A DNA stretch of 64,000 nt from Leucobacter sp. Psy1 (GTDB taxonomy: Bacteria > Actinomycetota > Actinomycetes > Actinomycetales > Microbacteriaceae): NCBI RefSeq assembly GCF_020096995.1, contig NZ_CP083692.1, positions 620,001 to 684,000 on the forward strand, given 5' to 3'. Numbering within the stretch: position 1 is the first letter of the stretch; the number at the start of each line of letters is the position of its first letter. A model generated the notes under the pieces. It saw only the letters and a program-made list of their open reading frames with translations, searched no databases and was not told the origin of the DNA. Made by a program: the position numbers and the translations under genes. This document shows positions 43,574 through 52,167 of this stretch, one piece after another.

Positions 43574-44199
43574 GCGACGCACGCATCGAACACCTCGAGA
43601 CCCACGGCACGTTCTCGCTGGACGGCGGTACGTGGGAGGTCGACAACAACGTCTGGATCGTCGGCAATGACGACGAGGTCGTCGTGATCGACCCGGCCCA
43701 CGACGCCGACGCCGTCGCCGAGGCAGTGGGGGAGCGCAACGTGCTCGGCATCCTGCTCACGCACGGGCACGACGATCACATCCGCGCCGCGGTGGAGACG
43801 GCACGCCGTCTGGACGCCCACCTCTACCTGCACCCCGCCGACCACATGCTGTGGGAGAAGGTCCACCAGACGCTGCCCGATTTCGAACTCGCTGACGAGG
43901 CGGAGTTCGTCGTCGCGGGAACCCCGCTGACGGTTCTGCACACCCCAGGTCACTCACCCGGCTCCGTCTGCGTTTACGCCCCGACGCTCGGCGCGGTGTT
44001 CACGGGGGACACGCTCTTCCAGGGTGGCCCAGGTGCGACGGGCCGCTCCTACAGCGACTTCCCGACCATCATCGAGTCGATCAGGAAGACGCTCCTGACG
44101 CTTCCCGGAGAGACGGTGGTGTACCCGGGCCACGGCGCCCAGACCACTGTCGCCGATGAAGCGCCCCACCTGCAGGAATGGATCGACCGCGGGCACTGA
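43570..44199 (+). CDS. MBL-fold hydrolase, partner of mscR
   Basis: A 209-aa metallo-beta-lactamase-fold enzyme with the dinuclear metal motif THGHDDH near 63-69, [10 protein letters not shown] and the last ligand in YPGHG. ATGA overlap with mscR. Likely hydrolyses S-formylmycothiol to formate and mycothiol; this is inferred from fixed pairing with mscR and from its glyoxalase II-like fold. Confidence 0.82.
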   Translation: MSDARIEHLETHGTFSLDGGTWEVDNNVWIVGNDDEVVVIDPAHDADAVAEAVGERNVLGILLTHGHDDHIRAAVETARRLDAHLYLHPADHMLWEKVHQTLPDFELADEAEFVVAGTPLTVLHTPGHSPGSVCVYAPTLGAVFTGDTLFQGGPGATGRSYSDFPTIIESIRKTLLTLPGETVVYPGHGAQTTVADEAPHLQEWIDRGH

Positions 44200-44227
44200 T
44201 CCCGTTCGGAATCGGCGCCCGCGGTCG
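44184..44227 (+). terminator. Hairpin spanning the stop of the MBL gene
   Basis: A perfect 11-bp stem (CGACCGCGGGC, 44184-44194; GCCCGCGGTCG, 44217-44227) encloses a 22-base loop with the stop codon. It probably ends the mscR operon, facing a convergent gene. No U tract follows. Confidence 0.5.
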
Positions 44228-44259
44228 CAGGCTCGTTCAGGCGTCGGCCCCCGGGAGGA

Positions 44260-44514
44260 CTAGTTGTCCTCGTCGGGGGTCGGCGTCTTCTTGCCGGTCT
44301 CGGTGTCGCGCACGAGACCCGGATCCTCCATACCGCGGCGGGGATTATCGACGTCGTGCTCTTCGCTCGAGGACTGCGTCGACCCGTCCATGATCGGCCG
44401 CTGCTGCACGTCGCCCTTCGGCGGCCCCGAGACCGTGCCCTGACCGTTGCCGGCGTCGAACTCGGTGGCCTCGTGCGGTTCCGAGGACTCCCGCTGCTCG
44501 CGTTCGTCTGACAT
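44260..44514 (-). CDS. Small acidic disordered protein
   Basis: An 84-aa hydrophilic protein, rich in Glu, Asp, Ser, Gly and Pro, with no predicted fold or membrane segment. A GGAGGGAG site precedes the ATG, and the codon third positions are GC-rich like real genes here. TACATT (44571-44566) may be its -10. It resembles small stress-linked disordered proteins of Microbacteriaceae. Function unknown. Confidence 0.6.
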   Translation of the reverse strand: MSDEREQRESSEPHEATEFDAGNGQGTVSGPPKGDVQQRPIMDGSTQSSSEEHDVDNPRRGMEDPGLVRDTETGKKTPTPDEDN

Positions 44515-44628
44515 AGTGTCTCCCTCCGCTCGTGGTCTGCCGGTCGCTCCGGCCTCACTCTTCCGAATGTAGCGGATCGCGGGCCTGGACGGCGGGTTCG
44601 CGGGGCGGGTTGACAGGGAGGCGTCAGG

Positions 44629-45741
44629 CTAGGCGCGGCGGTACTGCGCCGTGATCGGGCACTCGAACGGATCGCGGGCGGCGAGCCCGACCCGGTTGAG
44701 GTACTCGACCACGATCGCGTAGGAGCGCCACAGCGACGTCTCGGTGTACGGTACGTCGTGCTCGCGGCAGAACTCCCGCACGATCCGACGTGCGCGGGAG
44801 AGGTTCGGTCGCGCCATATTGGGGAAGAGGTGGTGTTCCACCTGGTAGTTCAGCCCGCCCATCAGCCAGGTCGCCCACCATCCTCCGCGGATGTTTCGCG
44901 AGGTGCGCACCTGCTTGGTGAAGAAGTCGAGGCGCGCATCCGATGCGATCACCGGCATGCCCTTGTGATTCGGGGCGAAAGAGGCGCCCATGTAGACGCC
45001 GAAGACGGCGAGCTGCACGCCGATGAAGGCGCACGCCATGCCGAAGGGGAGGAAGAAGAATACCGGGGTGAGCAGCACTGCGAACCGCGCGGCGATCAGC
45101 CCGATCTCGATCCAACGGCCCTTGACCGGGCCCCGGCTCGCCAGGTGGCGCGCACTGTGGAAGTGGAGGTTCAGGCCCTCGAGCGTGAGGAGCGGGAAGA
45201 AGAGCCACCCCTGACGGCGCGTGATCGCTCCGCGGAGACCGCGGGCCTCCTCGGCGTCCTCCTCGATGAAGGAGATGGTGTCGACCTCGATATCCGGATC
45301 CTTGCCCACCCGGTTCGGGTTGGCGTGGTGGCGGCTGTGCTTCGAGTCCCACCAGGAGTAGCTCATGCCCACGAGGGCGGTGAGCACGCGGGCGAGCCTG
45401 TCGTTCGCTGGGCCGGTCGACAGGATCTGGCGGTGCGCGGCCTCGTGGGCGAGGAACGCGAGCTGCGTGAAGATGATGCCGAGCGCACCCGCGATGAGTA
45501 GCTGGAACCAGGAGGCTCCGAGCAGCACGAAACCGGTCACGGCGCCGCCGAAGGCGAGCGCGATACCGATGCCGACGAGGAGGTAGAACACCGGGGCGCG
45601 ATCGAACAGACCGGCCTTTCTGACTTCCTGGGAAACGCGGGTGAACGCCTTGGCGACCGGAGGGAAGTCAGTTGCGCGTGCCCGCGTCGGACGGAATCCC
45701 GTCGAGATCGGCGGGGCGTGAGCGGGTACCGCAGTCGTCAT
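44629..45741 (-). CDS. Membrane fatty-acid desaturase (acyl-lipid/acyl-CoA type)
   Basis: A 370-aa di-iron desaturase. The three His boxes are HEAAH, HSRHH and QVEHH, and four or so membrane segments lie between them. Close in layout to DesA3/linoleoyl-CoA desaturase-like proteins of Actinobacteria; the double-bond position cannot be told. ATG at 45741 is preferred to the frame's 45768 because AAAGG lies eight bases upstream. Its ribosome site is inside a stable hairpin (45742-45783). Confidence 0.88.
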   Translation of the reverse strand: MTTAVPAHAPPISTGFRPTRARATDFPPVAKAFTRVSQEVRKAGLFDRAPVFYLLVGIGIALAFGGAVTGFVLLGASWFQLLIAGALGIIFTQLAFLAHEAAHRQILSTGPANDRLARVLTALVGMSYSWWDSKHSRHHANPNRVGKDPDIEVDTISFIEEDAEEARGLRGAITRRQGWLFFPLLTLEGLNLHFHSARHLASRGPVKGRWIEIGLIAARFAVLLTPVFFFLPFGMACAFIGVQLAVFGVYMGASFAPNHKGMPVIASDARLDFFTKQVRTSRNIRGGWWATWLMGGLNYQVEHHLFPNMARPNLSRARRIVREFCREHDVPYTETSLWRSYAIVVEYLNRVGLAARDPFECPITAQYRRA

Positions 45742-45783
45742 GATCGGCGCCTTTCGTGGGGGAGCCAAAGGCGGGTGCCGATC
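45742..45783 (-). promoter_or_regulatory. Leader hairpin hiding the desaturase ribosome site
   Basis: On the minus strand GATCGGC (45783-45777) pairs with GCCGATC (45748-45742), which directly touches the ATG. Inside, GCCTTT (45772-45767) pairs with AAAGGC (45754-45749), which contains the Shine-Dalgarno. A four-base bulge and a 12-base loop complete the 42-base structure. It should block initiation unless melted or remodelled. Confidence 0.6.
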
Positions 45784-45852
45784 GCTGTTCCGAGGCTAAC
45801 GGGGTCACCATGGCGCGAGCTGCATGTATCGACACCTGTAGTCAATAACGTG

Positions 45853-45889
45853 TGGCAAATCATTGCGGAATGGGCTATTATGCATTCCG
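45853..45889 (+). promoter_or_regulatory. Promoter with overlapping operator, propeller surface gene
   Basis: TATTAT (45876-45881) is a near-consensus -10, with TGGCAA (45853-45858) 17 bases upstream as a weak -35. The inverted repeat CGGAATG-N10-CATTCCG (45866-45889) is centred on the -10, as expected for a repressor site. This 184-base divergent region (45742-45925) holds no other gene. Confidence 0.55.
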
Positions 45890-45925
45890 GGGGGAGTGAC
45901 ACCTACGTGAAACGGAGACACTCGC

Positions 45926-48469
45926 ATGTTGAAACCCCCTCGGGCTGCCCTCGCGGCCGCCCTCGGCGCCGCGCTGGTGGTCGGCGCCCCATTCGCCGCA
46001 GGCGCTGCGGCAGCACCACTCGAATTGCAGGAAGAGCAGAAGTTCGGCAGCGGCGCAGCGCGCAGCGGTGGACGAGCCATCGATCTCGTCGGTGACCACG
46101 CTGCGGTCACGAACGCCGTGGGCAGCGCGATGGACTTCACGCACCGGACCGAGTCGGGGGTGTGGGAGACGCAGACGGTCGAGGCCCCGCAGGCCGATGC
46201 GCAGTTCGGCGAGGCCGTCGTCTTCGACGACGACGCCGGGCGGGCATTTGTGAGTGCACCGCGTGCGCAGAGCGTGCACGTGTACGAGCGCTCAGGTGAG
46301 AACGACTGGTCGCTACAGCGCACGCTCGTGGCCCCTGCGAAGCCGGATCGGGTCTCCGACTACGGTTCCGACGACCGGAACTTCGCTGAGGCCCTCGACT
46401 TTTCGGACGGCATACTCGCGGTCGGCGTGCCGAACGCCACGGTGGATCGCAAGTCCCACGCCGGGTTCGTTTTCACGGTCGACGTCGACGCGCCGGGGGA
46501 GCCGCAGTGGGTCCCGCACATTCCCGAGCGAGTCATCGGGGACAGCATCACGGGGCAGTCCGTCGCTCTTGACGGCGACCGGCTGGCGGTCAGCGCGATT
46601 CAGAACCGGGAAGACCACGTCGGAGTGCGCGCAGCTCGCGTCGGCGGGCTCTACCTCTGGGACCTCGCGGGCAACACCGAGCCCCGCTTCCGGAGCATGC
46701 CGAAGGAGGACGAGAAAGTGTGCCTGTCGAACGCGGGCTCAGGCGGCACCTTCGGCGTCTCGGTGTCGTTCTTCGGCGAGACGCTGGCGGTCGGGTCGCC
46801 CCACGAGATCACCTACACCGCCGACACCGCGGAAGCGGGCTGCACGGGTGGCGCCGTCGCGCGCGGGGAGACAACGCAGGGCGCCGTCTACTTCTTCGAC
46901 GGCGAGCTAAACCAACTCGGCGGCAAGCTCACCCCGCCGGCGCAGTCGATGAGCTTCGGCTACAGCACCGCCGTTGACGGCTCGACGCTCTACGCGTACT
47001 CGGATCATGCGCCGCGGTACACGGGCGAAGTGCACGCCTACGACCTCGACGCGCTCAGCCTCTCGGGCACCGGAGACGAGAACCGGCGACAGCACGTCGA
47101 TCCCCTGCGCACCTTGACGGCCTCTGACGCGACGCCGAACCAGCTGTTCGGGTACCAGGCGTACGGGCAGGGCCTGCGTGCGGACAGCGGTAGGCTCCTC
47201 GTCGGTTCGACGATGACGGGCGCGGCGTACGCGTTCGCGCCGGCCGCGGCACAGCAGCCGATCGCTCTCGCGATCGCCGAGGTACAGGACTCCGAGATCA
47301 CCCTCGGCGCGTCCGGGGTGGTGCGTGCCCGGGTCACGCCCGGATCCGCGTCGCTCGAGGGTGCGCACGCCATCTTCACCGTCGGAGACACGGGCCTCGC
47401 CCCGGTCCCGATCGAGGGGGATCTGGTCGAGGCGGAGATCGCCGCGAACGCCTTCCCCGAGGGCGAGCACGAGGTCACCGTCAGGCTCGTCAACGCATCG
47501 GGTCAGGAGCTCGCCGCGGAGACGACGCCGGGCATCCTGACGGTGGTGCCGCGACACGAAGGTCCGGAGGGACCGGGTGGCTTCGAGCCGGACACCCAGG
47601 GGGCAGCGCGTGAGGCTCGGGTGGATACGGCAGTCTCCTCGGCATCTTCGGGCACAGCCACCCCAGCGCTGGTGACCGCGTCGCTCCAGAAAGAGAAGTC
47701 GGAGGATCGGTCGGCCACGCTCGGAGAGCCAGGGGGCTTCGAACCGGCACCTCCCGTGAGCGGCATTACGCTTCGAGGTGCCTCGCCCGATGCGCAGAGT
47801 GCTGCCGAGGAGACGCCGATGATCACCGGAACTCTCTGGGGGCACATCGTTGGTAACCCGTTCCAGCTGGATCGGGGATACATTCCGACCGGCACCGTAG
47901 ACATCTACTGGGGAGATCAGCACCTGTGTACGAGTGAGGTGGTCCCCTACGACGAGAAGATGTCGCGTTGGCTGTGCCGCGGCGTATCGCTTCCCGCCGG
48001 TCAGACCGTGACGCTCAAGGTCGTGTGGTCTGGAGACGATAATTACGATCCGAGCGAGAAGTTTCAGGACTTCGTCATCCCGGATCTTCCTGAGCCGGTG
48101 AACCCCGGTACGGAGAACCCGGGAACTGAGAACCCCGGTACGGAGGACCCGGGCACGGAGAACCCTGGTACGGAGAACCCCGGTACGGAAAACCCGGGCA
48201 CCGAGAACCCGGGCACGGAGAACCCGGGCACGGAGAACCCGGGCACGGAGAACCCGGTTGAGCCGAAGCCGACCGAGCCCACGACGCCCGTGGATCCGAC
48301 GGAGAAACCGTCGGAAAAACCGGGAGCGACGAAGGCTGCCGAACCACGGCAGAAGCTCGCCCAAACGGGTGGCGGCGCTCCGCTCGCGCTCGGCGCGGTA
48401 GCGGTGACGGCGTTGCTCGCGGGCGGCTCCATGCTCGTCCTCCGACGCAGAGCGGCTGCGCAGGAGTAA
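45926..48469 (+). CDS. Beta-propeller cell-wall surface protein with NPGTE repeats
   Basis: An 847-aa exported protein. Signal peptide (about 1-34), then seven FG-GAP-like repeats (about 36-450; blades recur as FG-x-S/A...LAVG...GxVYxF), consistent with a seven-bladed propeller. Two Ig-like beta domains follow (about 450-545 and 630-715), each preceded by a GGFEP linker. Then come ten NPGTE repeats (about 726-775), a Pro/Glu/Lys spacer, LAQTGG, a hydrophobic segment and RRR. LAxTG is the motif favoured by class E sortases. Likely an adhesin or a wall-spanning display protein; the ligand is unknown. Confidence 0.82.
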   Translation: MLKPPRAALAAALGAALVVGAPFAAGAAAAPLELQEEQKFGSGAARSGGRAIDLVGDHAAVTNAVGSAMDFTHRTESGVWETQTVEAPQADAQFGEAVVFDDDAGRAFVSAPRAQSVHVYERSGENDWSLQRTLVAPAKPDRVSDYGSDDRNFAEALDFSDGILAVGVPNATVDRKSHAGFVFTVDVDAPGEPQWVPHIPERVIGDSITGQSVALDGDRLAVSAIQNREDHVGVRAARVGGLYLWDLAGNTEPRFRSMPKEDEKVCLSNAGSGGTFGVSVSFFGETLAVGSPHEITYTADTAEAGCTGGAVARGETTQGAVYFFDGELNQLGGKLTPPAQSMSFGYSTAVDGSTLYAYSDHAPRYTGEVHAYDLDALSLSGTGDENRRQHVDPLRTLTASDATPNQLFGYQAYGQGLRADSGRLLVGSTMTGAAYAFAPAAAQQPIALAIAEVQDSEITLGASGVVRARVTPGSASLEGAHAIFTVGDTGLAPVPIEGDLVEAEIAANAFPEGEHEVTVRLVNASGQELAAETTPGILTVVPRHEGPEGPGGFEPDTQGAAREARVDTAVSSASSGTATPALVTASLQKEKSEDRSATLGEPGGFEPAPPVSGITLRGASPDAQSAAEETPMITGTLWGHIVGNPFQLDRGYIPTGTVDIYWGDQHLCTSEVVPYDEKMSRWLCRGVSLPAGQTVTLKVVWSGDDNYDPSEKFQDFVIPDLPEPVNPGTENPGTENPGTEDPGTENPGTENPGTENPGTENPGTENPGTENPGTENPVEPKPTEPTTPVDPTEKPSEKPGATKAAEPRQKLAQTGGGAPLALGAVAVTALLAGGSMLVLRRRAAAQE
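48101..48250 (+). repeat. Ten tandem 15-base units encoding NPGTE
   Basis: Ten in-frame 15-base units; unit four encodes DPGTE. The last three are identical (AACCCGGGCACGGAG), others differ at synonymous sites, so recent slippage or recombination is likely at the 3' end. The number is probably variable between strains and would set the length of the wall spacer. Confidence 0.9.
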
Positions 48470-48476
48470 ACCTCTC

Positions 48477-48532
48477 CAGCGGTGCTCGTCCACAGGTCCC
48501 GCCCCCGGGGTCCCGAAGGGCGGGCACCGCTG
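48477..48532 (+). terminator. Compound hairpin after the propeller gene
   Basis: Outer arms CAGCGGTGC (48477-48485) and GCACCGCTG (48524-48532), inner arms CCCGCCC (48498-48504) and GGGCGGG (48518-48524, sharing one G). Starts eight bases after the stop and precedes a new promoter. Probable factor-independent terminator without a long U tract. Confidence 0.6.
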
Positions 48533-48537
48533 AAGGT

Positions 48538-48543
48538 TATACT
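48538..48543 (+). promoter_or_regulatory. -10 box of the histidine kinase gene
   Basis: TATACT lies 31 bases before the GTG at 48575, followed by an AT-richer leader and AAAGGAG (48563-48569). No clear -35; the position is occupied by the terminator stem. Confidence 0.5.
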
Positions 48544-48574
48544 CGAACACGTAAATATTCAGAAAGGAGTCGCT

Positions 48575-49423
48575 GTGCTGCACAGCATCGACCGCAGACC
48601 CGCGCCGGCGCGCCGGGTGCGAGCGCAGCACTCCGAAGCCCGCTTCCTCCTGCGAACCTTCGTGATCGCGTGCACCCTTGGACTGCTCGCACTCGCTGCC
48701 GCGGTCGACGGGCTCCAGGTCTTCCCGGTGCTCCTCGTGCTCTCCGCCATGCCCCTGCTCGGCTGGTGGCTCGTCAACGCGGCTCAGGCGCGCATCCGTA
48801 CTGCGATCCATGCGGCAGTCAGTGCTGAACGCAAGCGCATCGCAGACGAACTCCACGACTTCGTCGCGCACGACATGGCCGTAGTGGTGGTGCACGCTCA
48901 GGTGCTCGCCGTCAGCGCAAATGCGGCAGAAGCGGAGCAGGCCAGGCAAGCGATCTCCCGATCGGCGTCGCGAGCCCTCAACAGTATGCGGCAGACGATC
49001 GGCACGGTGCAGCGGGGCGACGGTGTGGTCACCCGTCTGCGTTCGGTCAGCGACGAACTCCAGCAGCTCGGCTATCGCGTGCGCTGCGACATCCGCGCCA
49101 TCAACGGACTGTCCCCGGCGTCGGCTTCGGCGCTCGAACACGTCGCCAGCGAGAGCGCCACGAACATCATCAAGCACTGCCCGCGGCCAGCCGACGTGCG
49201 GCTCTCCGTGAGCGAGGGGGCCGACCATCTCCTCCTCTCCATCTGGAACGGCGGCCCGGACGATGCAGGGCGCACCGGCACGGTCTCCACGCCGCGGATT
49301 CCCTCGAGCGGCACCGGACTCCACCGCCTCAGAGAACTCCTCGGCACCGACGGCGGCACGCTGACGGCGGGTCCTTCCGGAGCTGGCTGGGTGGTGACGG
49401 CGTCGGTTCCCCGACGTCGGTGA
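48575..49423 (+). CDS. Orphan NarL-type sensor histidine kinase
   Basis: A 282-aa kinase. Two membrane segments (about 25-44 and 48-68) with almost no outside loop, then HisKA_3 with the phospho-acceptor His94 in RIADELHDFVAHD, and a HATPase_c domain with ESATNIIKH (N box) and GTGLHRLRELL (G box). GTG at 48575 has AGGAG five bases before it; the frame upstream to 48482 is non-coding. No response regulator is encoded nearby. Such short-loop kinases usually sense cell-envelope stress. Confidence 0.85.
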   Translation: MLHSIDRRPAPARRVRAQHSEARFLLRTFVIACTLGLLALAAAVDGLQVFPVLLVLSAMPLLGWWLVNAAQARIRTAIHAAVSAERKRIADELHDFVAHDMAVVVVHAQVLAVSANAAEAEQARQAISRSASRALNSMRQTIGTVQRGDGVVTRLRSVSDELQQLGYRVRCDIRAINGLSPASASALEHVASESATNIIKHCPRPADVRLSVSEGADHLLLSIWNGGPDDAGRTGTVSTPRIPSSGTGLHRLRELLGTDGGTLTAGPSGAGWVVTASVPRRR

Positions 49424-49435
49424 TCGACGTTCCGA

Positions 49436-50188
49436 CTACCCTCCGATACCGCCGAACAGGATGGACACCGTCATCGCGACGATCACGGTGTTGAACACGA
49501 ACGCGAGGATGACGTTCGTCCGTATGATCCTCCACGCAGCACGCGACGCGATCCGGCCGGGCACCGCCACCGCCATCGTCGCGACCATGATCGCGAAAGT
49601 GAGATAGTCCGAGAACTGCGGCTCCTCATCGAAGTCGAAATCGATGTGCGGGCGCACCGACGCCCCGATCGGATTCGTGCGCTCCTGAGCGAGATCCAGG
49701 TGAAGGTAGTCGAGCGCGAACGCATAGACCATCATCGCCCAGGAGCACGCGACCGTGACCAGCCCCAACACCACGACCAGTGCACTCGTCTTCAACCCGG
49801 GCGTCACCGCGATCGCCACTGTCACCCCGACTGCGAAGAGGGCGGCACTGATCGTCCAGTCGGCCGGGCCGCCGAACCCGAGTGCGATGAAGTACCACCT
49901 GCGTTTGGATGAGGCTTCGCGCACGGAGACGCTGCGGAGCTCCTCGCGTGAGCGTCGACTGTAGGCAACGTGGGTCCAGGCGACGTAGGTGATGCTGAAG
50001 ATCGGCCAGAAGATCAGGTAGTACAGGACGACCTGGTTGACACGATCCTCCGGGATCCCGCTCCCGAAGATGGCGATCGTCAGGAAGATGATGACCCCGC
50101 CCAGGCCGCCGATGACTCCGCTCCAGTTCGCCCGCCACCCGGTGCTGCGGAGGGGGCGGAGTCGAGACTCGGTCGCGGGTTCCGTCAT
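49436..50188 (-). CDS. DUF1345 integral membrane protein
   Basis: A 250-aa protein with about five hydrophobic segments. SDYLTFAIMVATMAV and the end region LAFVFNTVIVAMTVSILF match the DUF1345 group; conserved Tyr/His residues in MMVYAFALDYLHLD are typical. ATG at 50188 is chosen, with GTG at 50197 possible; the open frame further up overlaps the next gene. Converges on the kinase with 12 bases between stops. Function unknown. Confidence 0.7.
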   Translation of the reverse strand: MTEPATESRLRPLRSTGWRANWSGVIGGLGGVIIFLTIAIFGSGIPEDRVNQVVLYYLIFWPIFSITYVAWTHVAYSRRSREELRSVSVREASSKRRWYFIALGFGGPADWTISAALFAVGVTVAIAVTPGLKTSALVVVLGLVTVACSWAMMVYAFALDYLHLDLAQERTNPIGASVRPHIDFDFDEEPQFSDYLTFAIMVATMAVAVPGRIASRAAWRIIRTNVILAFVFNTVIVAMTVSILFGGIGG

Positions 50189-50226
50189 CGGTGCCACCGT
50201 GCTTTCTCGACAGGGGTGCTGGGCGT

Positions 50227-52167
50227 TCAGCGTCCTCCGAGTGTAACGGGGTGCGCTGCCATGCCCGTCGGTTCCCGAGTGGCGGACCGCGCTGCGGTGC
50301 AGAGGAGTTCCCCGGCGAGGTGGTCCGCGCGGCGGAGTGGCAATGCGTTGATGCCCGGGCGGGTGAACGCGCCGGCCTGGATCTCCGACGTGAAGGGGCC
50401 GATGGCGAATCGGCGATCCGAACCGCCGATCCTGCCCTGTTCGACGACGACGGAACCGCTGCCGGGGAGTTCGGCGACCTGGTCGGTCGCCAGAAGTTGC
50501 CGGAGCAGGGGGTTGTCGCTGTCCGTCGCCTGTGCGGCGGGAAGCCAGGCGTCGATCAGGATCCGACTCTGCACGCTCGTCGTGCGCTCCCCCTGATCGG
50601 TGAGGGCCGTTCCCCTCGCGACGAAGACTCCGTGATCCTCCACGGCTTCGAGCCGGAGCTCGCCACCGAGGAAGTGCACGATGCCCGCATCGGAGAGTGC
50701 GATGAGCTCGCGCAGGCGGTCCCCGGGAGGCCCGCTGGCGACGTAGCTGAAGTACGTGTGCCACGCACGGGGGAGGGAGTGGATACGGCTGCGGTCGTTC
50801 CAACGCTCGAGCGGGATATCGCTCACGGCGATGTGGGATCTGAGGAGCGTGAGGAACAGCGCCTGCGTCGCGCTGTGCTCCTGCCGCGTCCGCTGCCTGA
50901 GGTCCTGCTCGATGTGCGCGTGCACCCGCTCATGCACGGACTCGCCAGCGCCCGGTACGGTGAGGGGCCGATCGAACGCCTCGAGCTCAAGTCGGTCGTC
51001 CGGGTGCGGAACCGTGTGCTCGATGAGCTGAATGAGTGCGCGCGACCGGTATCCGTCGTCCTCGGCGAGGATACGGCGGAGGCGGGGCGCGAACCACGAC
51101 CAGTCGGCCGACACGCGTTCCGGGTGGCCGGTGAAGAGTTCGCGGTAGTACCCCGTGAGCATTTCGGAAGCGATGAGCGGCCAGACGTCCCGCTCGAAAT
51201 CGAGCGGGTGCGGTGACCGGAGGAGTCGCTCGCGCCCTTCGGGGTGCAAGTACTCGAGTTCGACGGGATCCCCGACCGGTCGGCTGGTGATCTTCGACCG
51301 GTAGGGTACGCCCCGGCGGGAGCCGAGGTGCAGACGCGGCTCGCGACCACTGGGGTGGTAGCGCAGTGATCCGTCCGCCTGCTCGAGGAAGCGACCGCCC
51401 CTGCCCTCGGTGAGGAGTACGGTCAGGTCGACCGCGGCGAGGCCCATCCCGCGGACGATCACGTCTTCTCCCGCGGCCAGCCAGTCGAGATCGATGTCCG
51501 CGGTGAACGCGGGAGCGACGTACGAGAGACCGTGTCGACCGGCGAAGCTCGCGAGGTGCGTCGACTCGGCCGAGGGGGCCGAGCCGTTGTGCCCGAGCGC
51601 GTAGAGCACGATGTCCGCGTGCAGGGTGCGGCCCGATGCCAGCCGCACGGTCGTCGCCGCGTCGCCGGATACGACGCCGTCGATGGGGTCCGGATCCACC
51701 GCGATCGCGACGTCCTCGTGCCACCGCACCGTCACCTCCGGTCGTGCGCGGCGCGCGGCATCGCGGTAGACCCAGCTGAGGTAGGCGTTCCCGAGCCGAC
51801 GCGTCGGGAATGCGCGGTCGTCCGGGTCGTCGATCTCGGCGTCGAGGATCGCGTCGCTCCAGTCGGGTTTCGCGATCTCGCCCCGACGCACGGCGCTCAC
51901 CCAGTCCGCGAGCGTGGGACCCGGCACCACGGGCCCGTCGATGACGCAGGAGTCGTCCGTGAACATCGTCACGTCCTCCCGCATCGAGTTGAGCTTCAGA
52001 AGTGGCGACTGCGCTCGCCGCCAGATGCGTCCCCCTCCGGGTTCGTGAGGGTCGACGAGGTGGTACTCGACCTCCAGCTCCGGGGTATCGCGAGCGTGGC
52101 GGGCGATGAATCGCTCGAGCACCAGGATCGCCGCGGGTCCGGCCCCGATGCTCACCACCCGGATCAC
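50227..52167 (-). CDS. FAD/NAD(P)-binding oxidoreductase (PF13454-type)
   Basis: A 646-aa flavoprotein. N-terminal dinucleotide fold SIGAGPAAILVLERF (6-20), then GGGRIWRRAQSPLLKLNSM, which is typical of the FAD/NAD(P)-binding group related to N-hydroxylating and S-oxidising monooxygenases, and a second Rossmann part with VRGMGLAAVDL near 240. GTG overlaps the GNAT stop, so the two are translated together. Likely oxidises the product of the acetyltransferase or an imported amino-acid derivative; substrate unproved. Confidence 0.75.
   Translation of the reverse strand: MIRVVSIGAGPAAILVLERFIARHARDTPELEVEYHLVDPHEPGGGRIWRRAQSPLLKLNSMREDVTMFTDDSCVIDGPVVPGPTLADWVSAVRRGEIAKPDWSDAILDAEIDDPDDRAFPTRRLGNAYLSWVYRDAARRARPEVTVRWHEDVAIAVDPDPIDGVVSGDAATTVRLASGRTLHADIVLYALGHNGSAPSAESTHLASFAGRHGLSYVAPAFTADIDLDWLAAGEDVIVRGMGLAAVDLTVLLTEGRGGRFLEQADGSLRYHPSGREPRLHLGSRRGVPYRSKITSRPVGDPVELEYLHPEGRERLLRSPHPLDFERDVWPLIASEMLTGYYRELFTGHPERVSADWSWFAPRLRRILAEDDGYRSRALIQLIEHTVPHPDDRLELEAFDRPLTVPGAGESVHERVHAHIEQDLRQRTRQEHSATQALFLTLLRSHIAVSDIPLERWNDRSRIHSLPRAWHTYFSYVASGPPGDRLRELIALSDAGIVHFLGGELRLEAVEDHGVFVARGTALTDQGERTTSVQSRILIDAWLPAAQATDSDNPLLRQLLATDQVAELPGSGSVVVEQGRIGGSDRRFAIGPFTSEIQAGAFTRPGINALPLRRADHLAGELLCTAARSATREPTGMAAHPVTLGGR

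Noticed and set aside
48064-48432. Minus-strand frame reading as repeated PGFSV units
   Set aside because: It is the reverse complement of the NPGTE-coding 15-base repeats; periodic but not a gene.
48075-48540. ATAACCT-N6-GTG on the minus strand, resembling the shared promoter, ahead of a 150-codon open frame
   Set aside because: The frame is antisense to the NPGTE repeats and the propeller gene end, has Arg/Pro-rich shadow composition, and the same bases form the plus-strand kinase promoter and terminator. Chance match.
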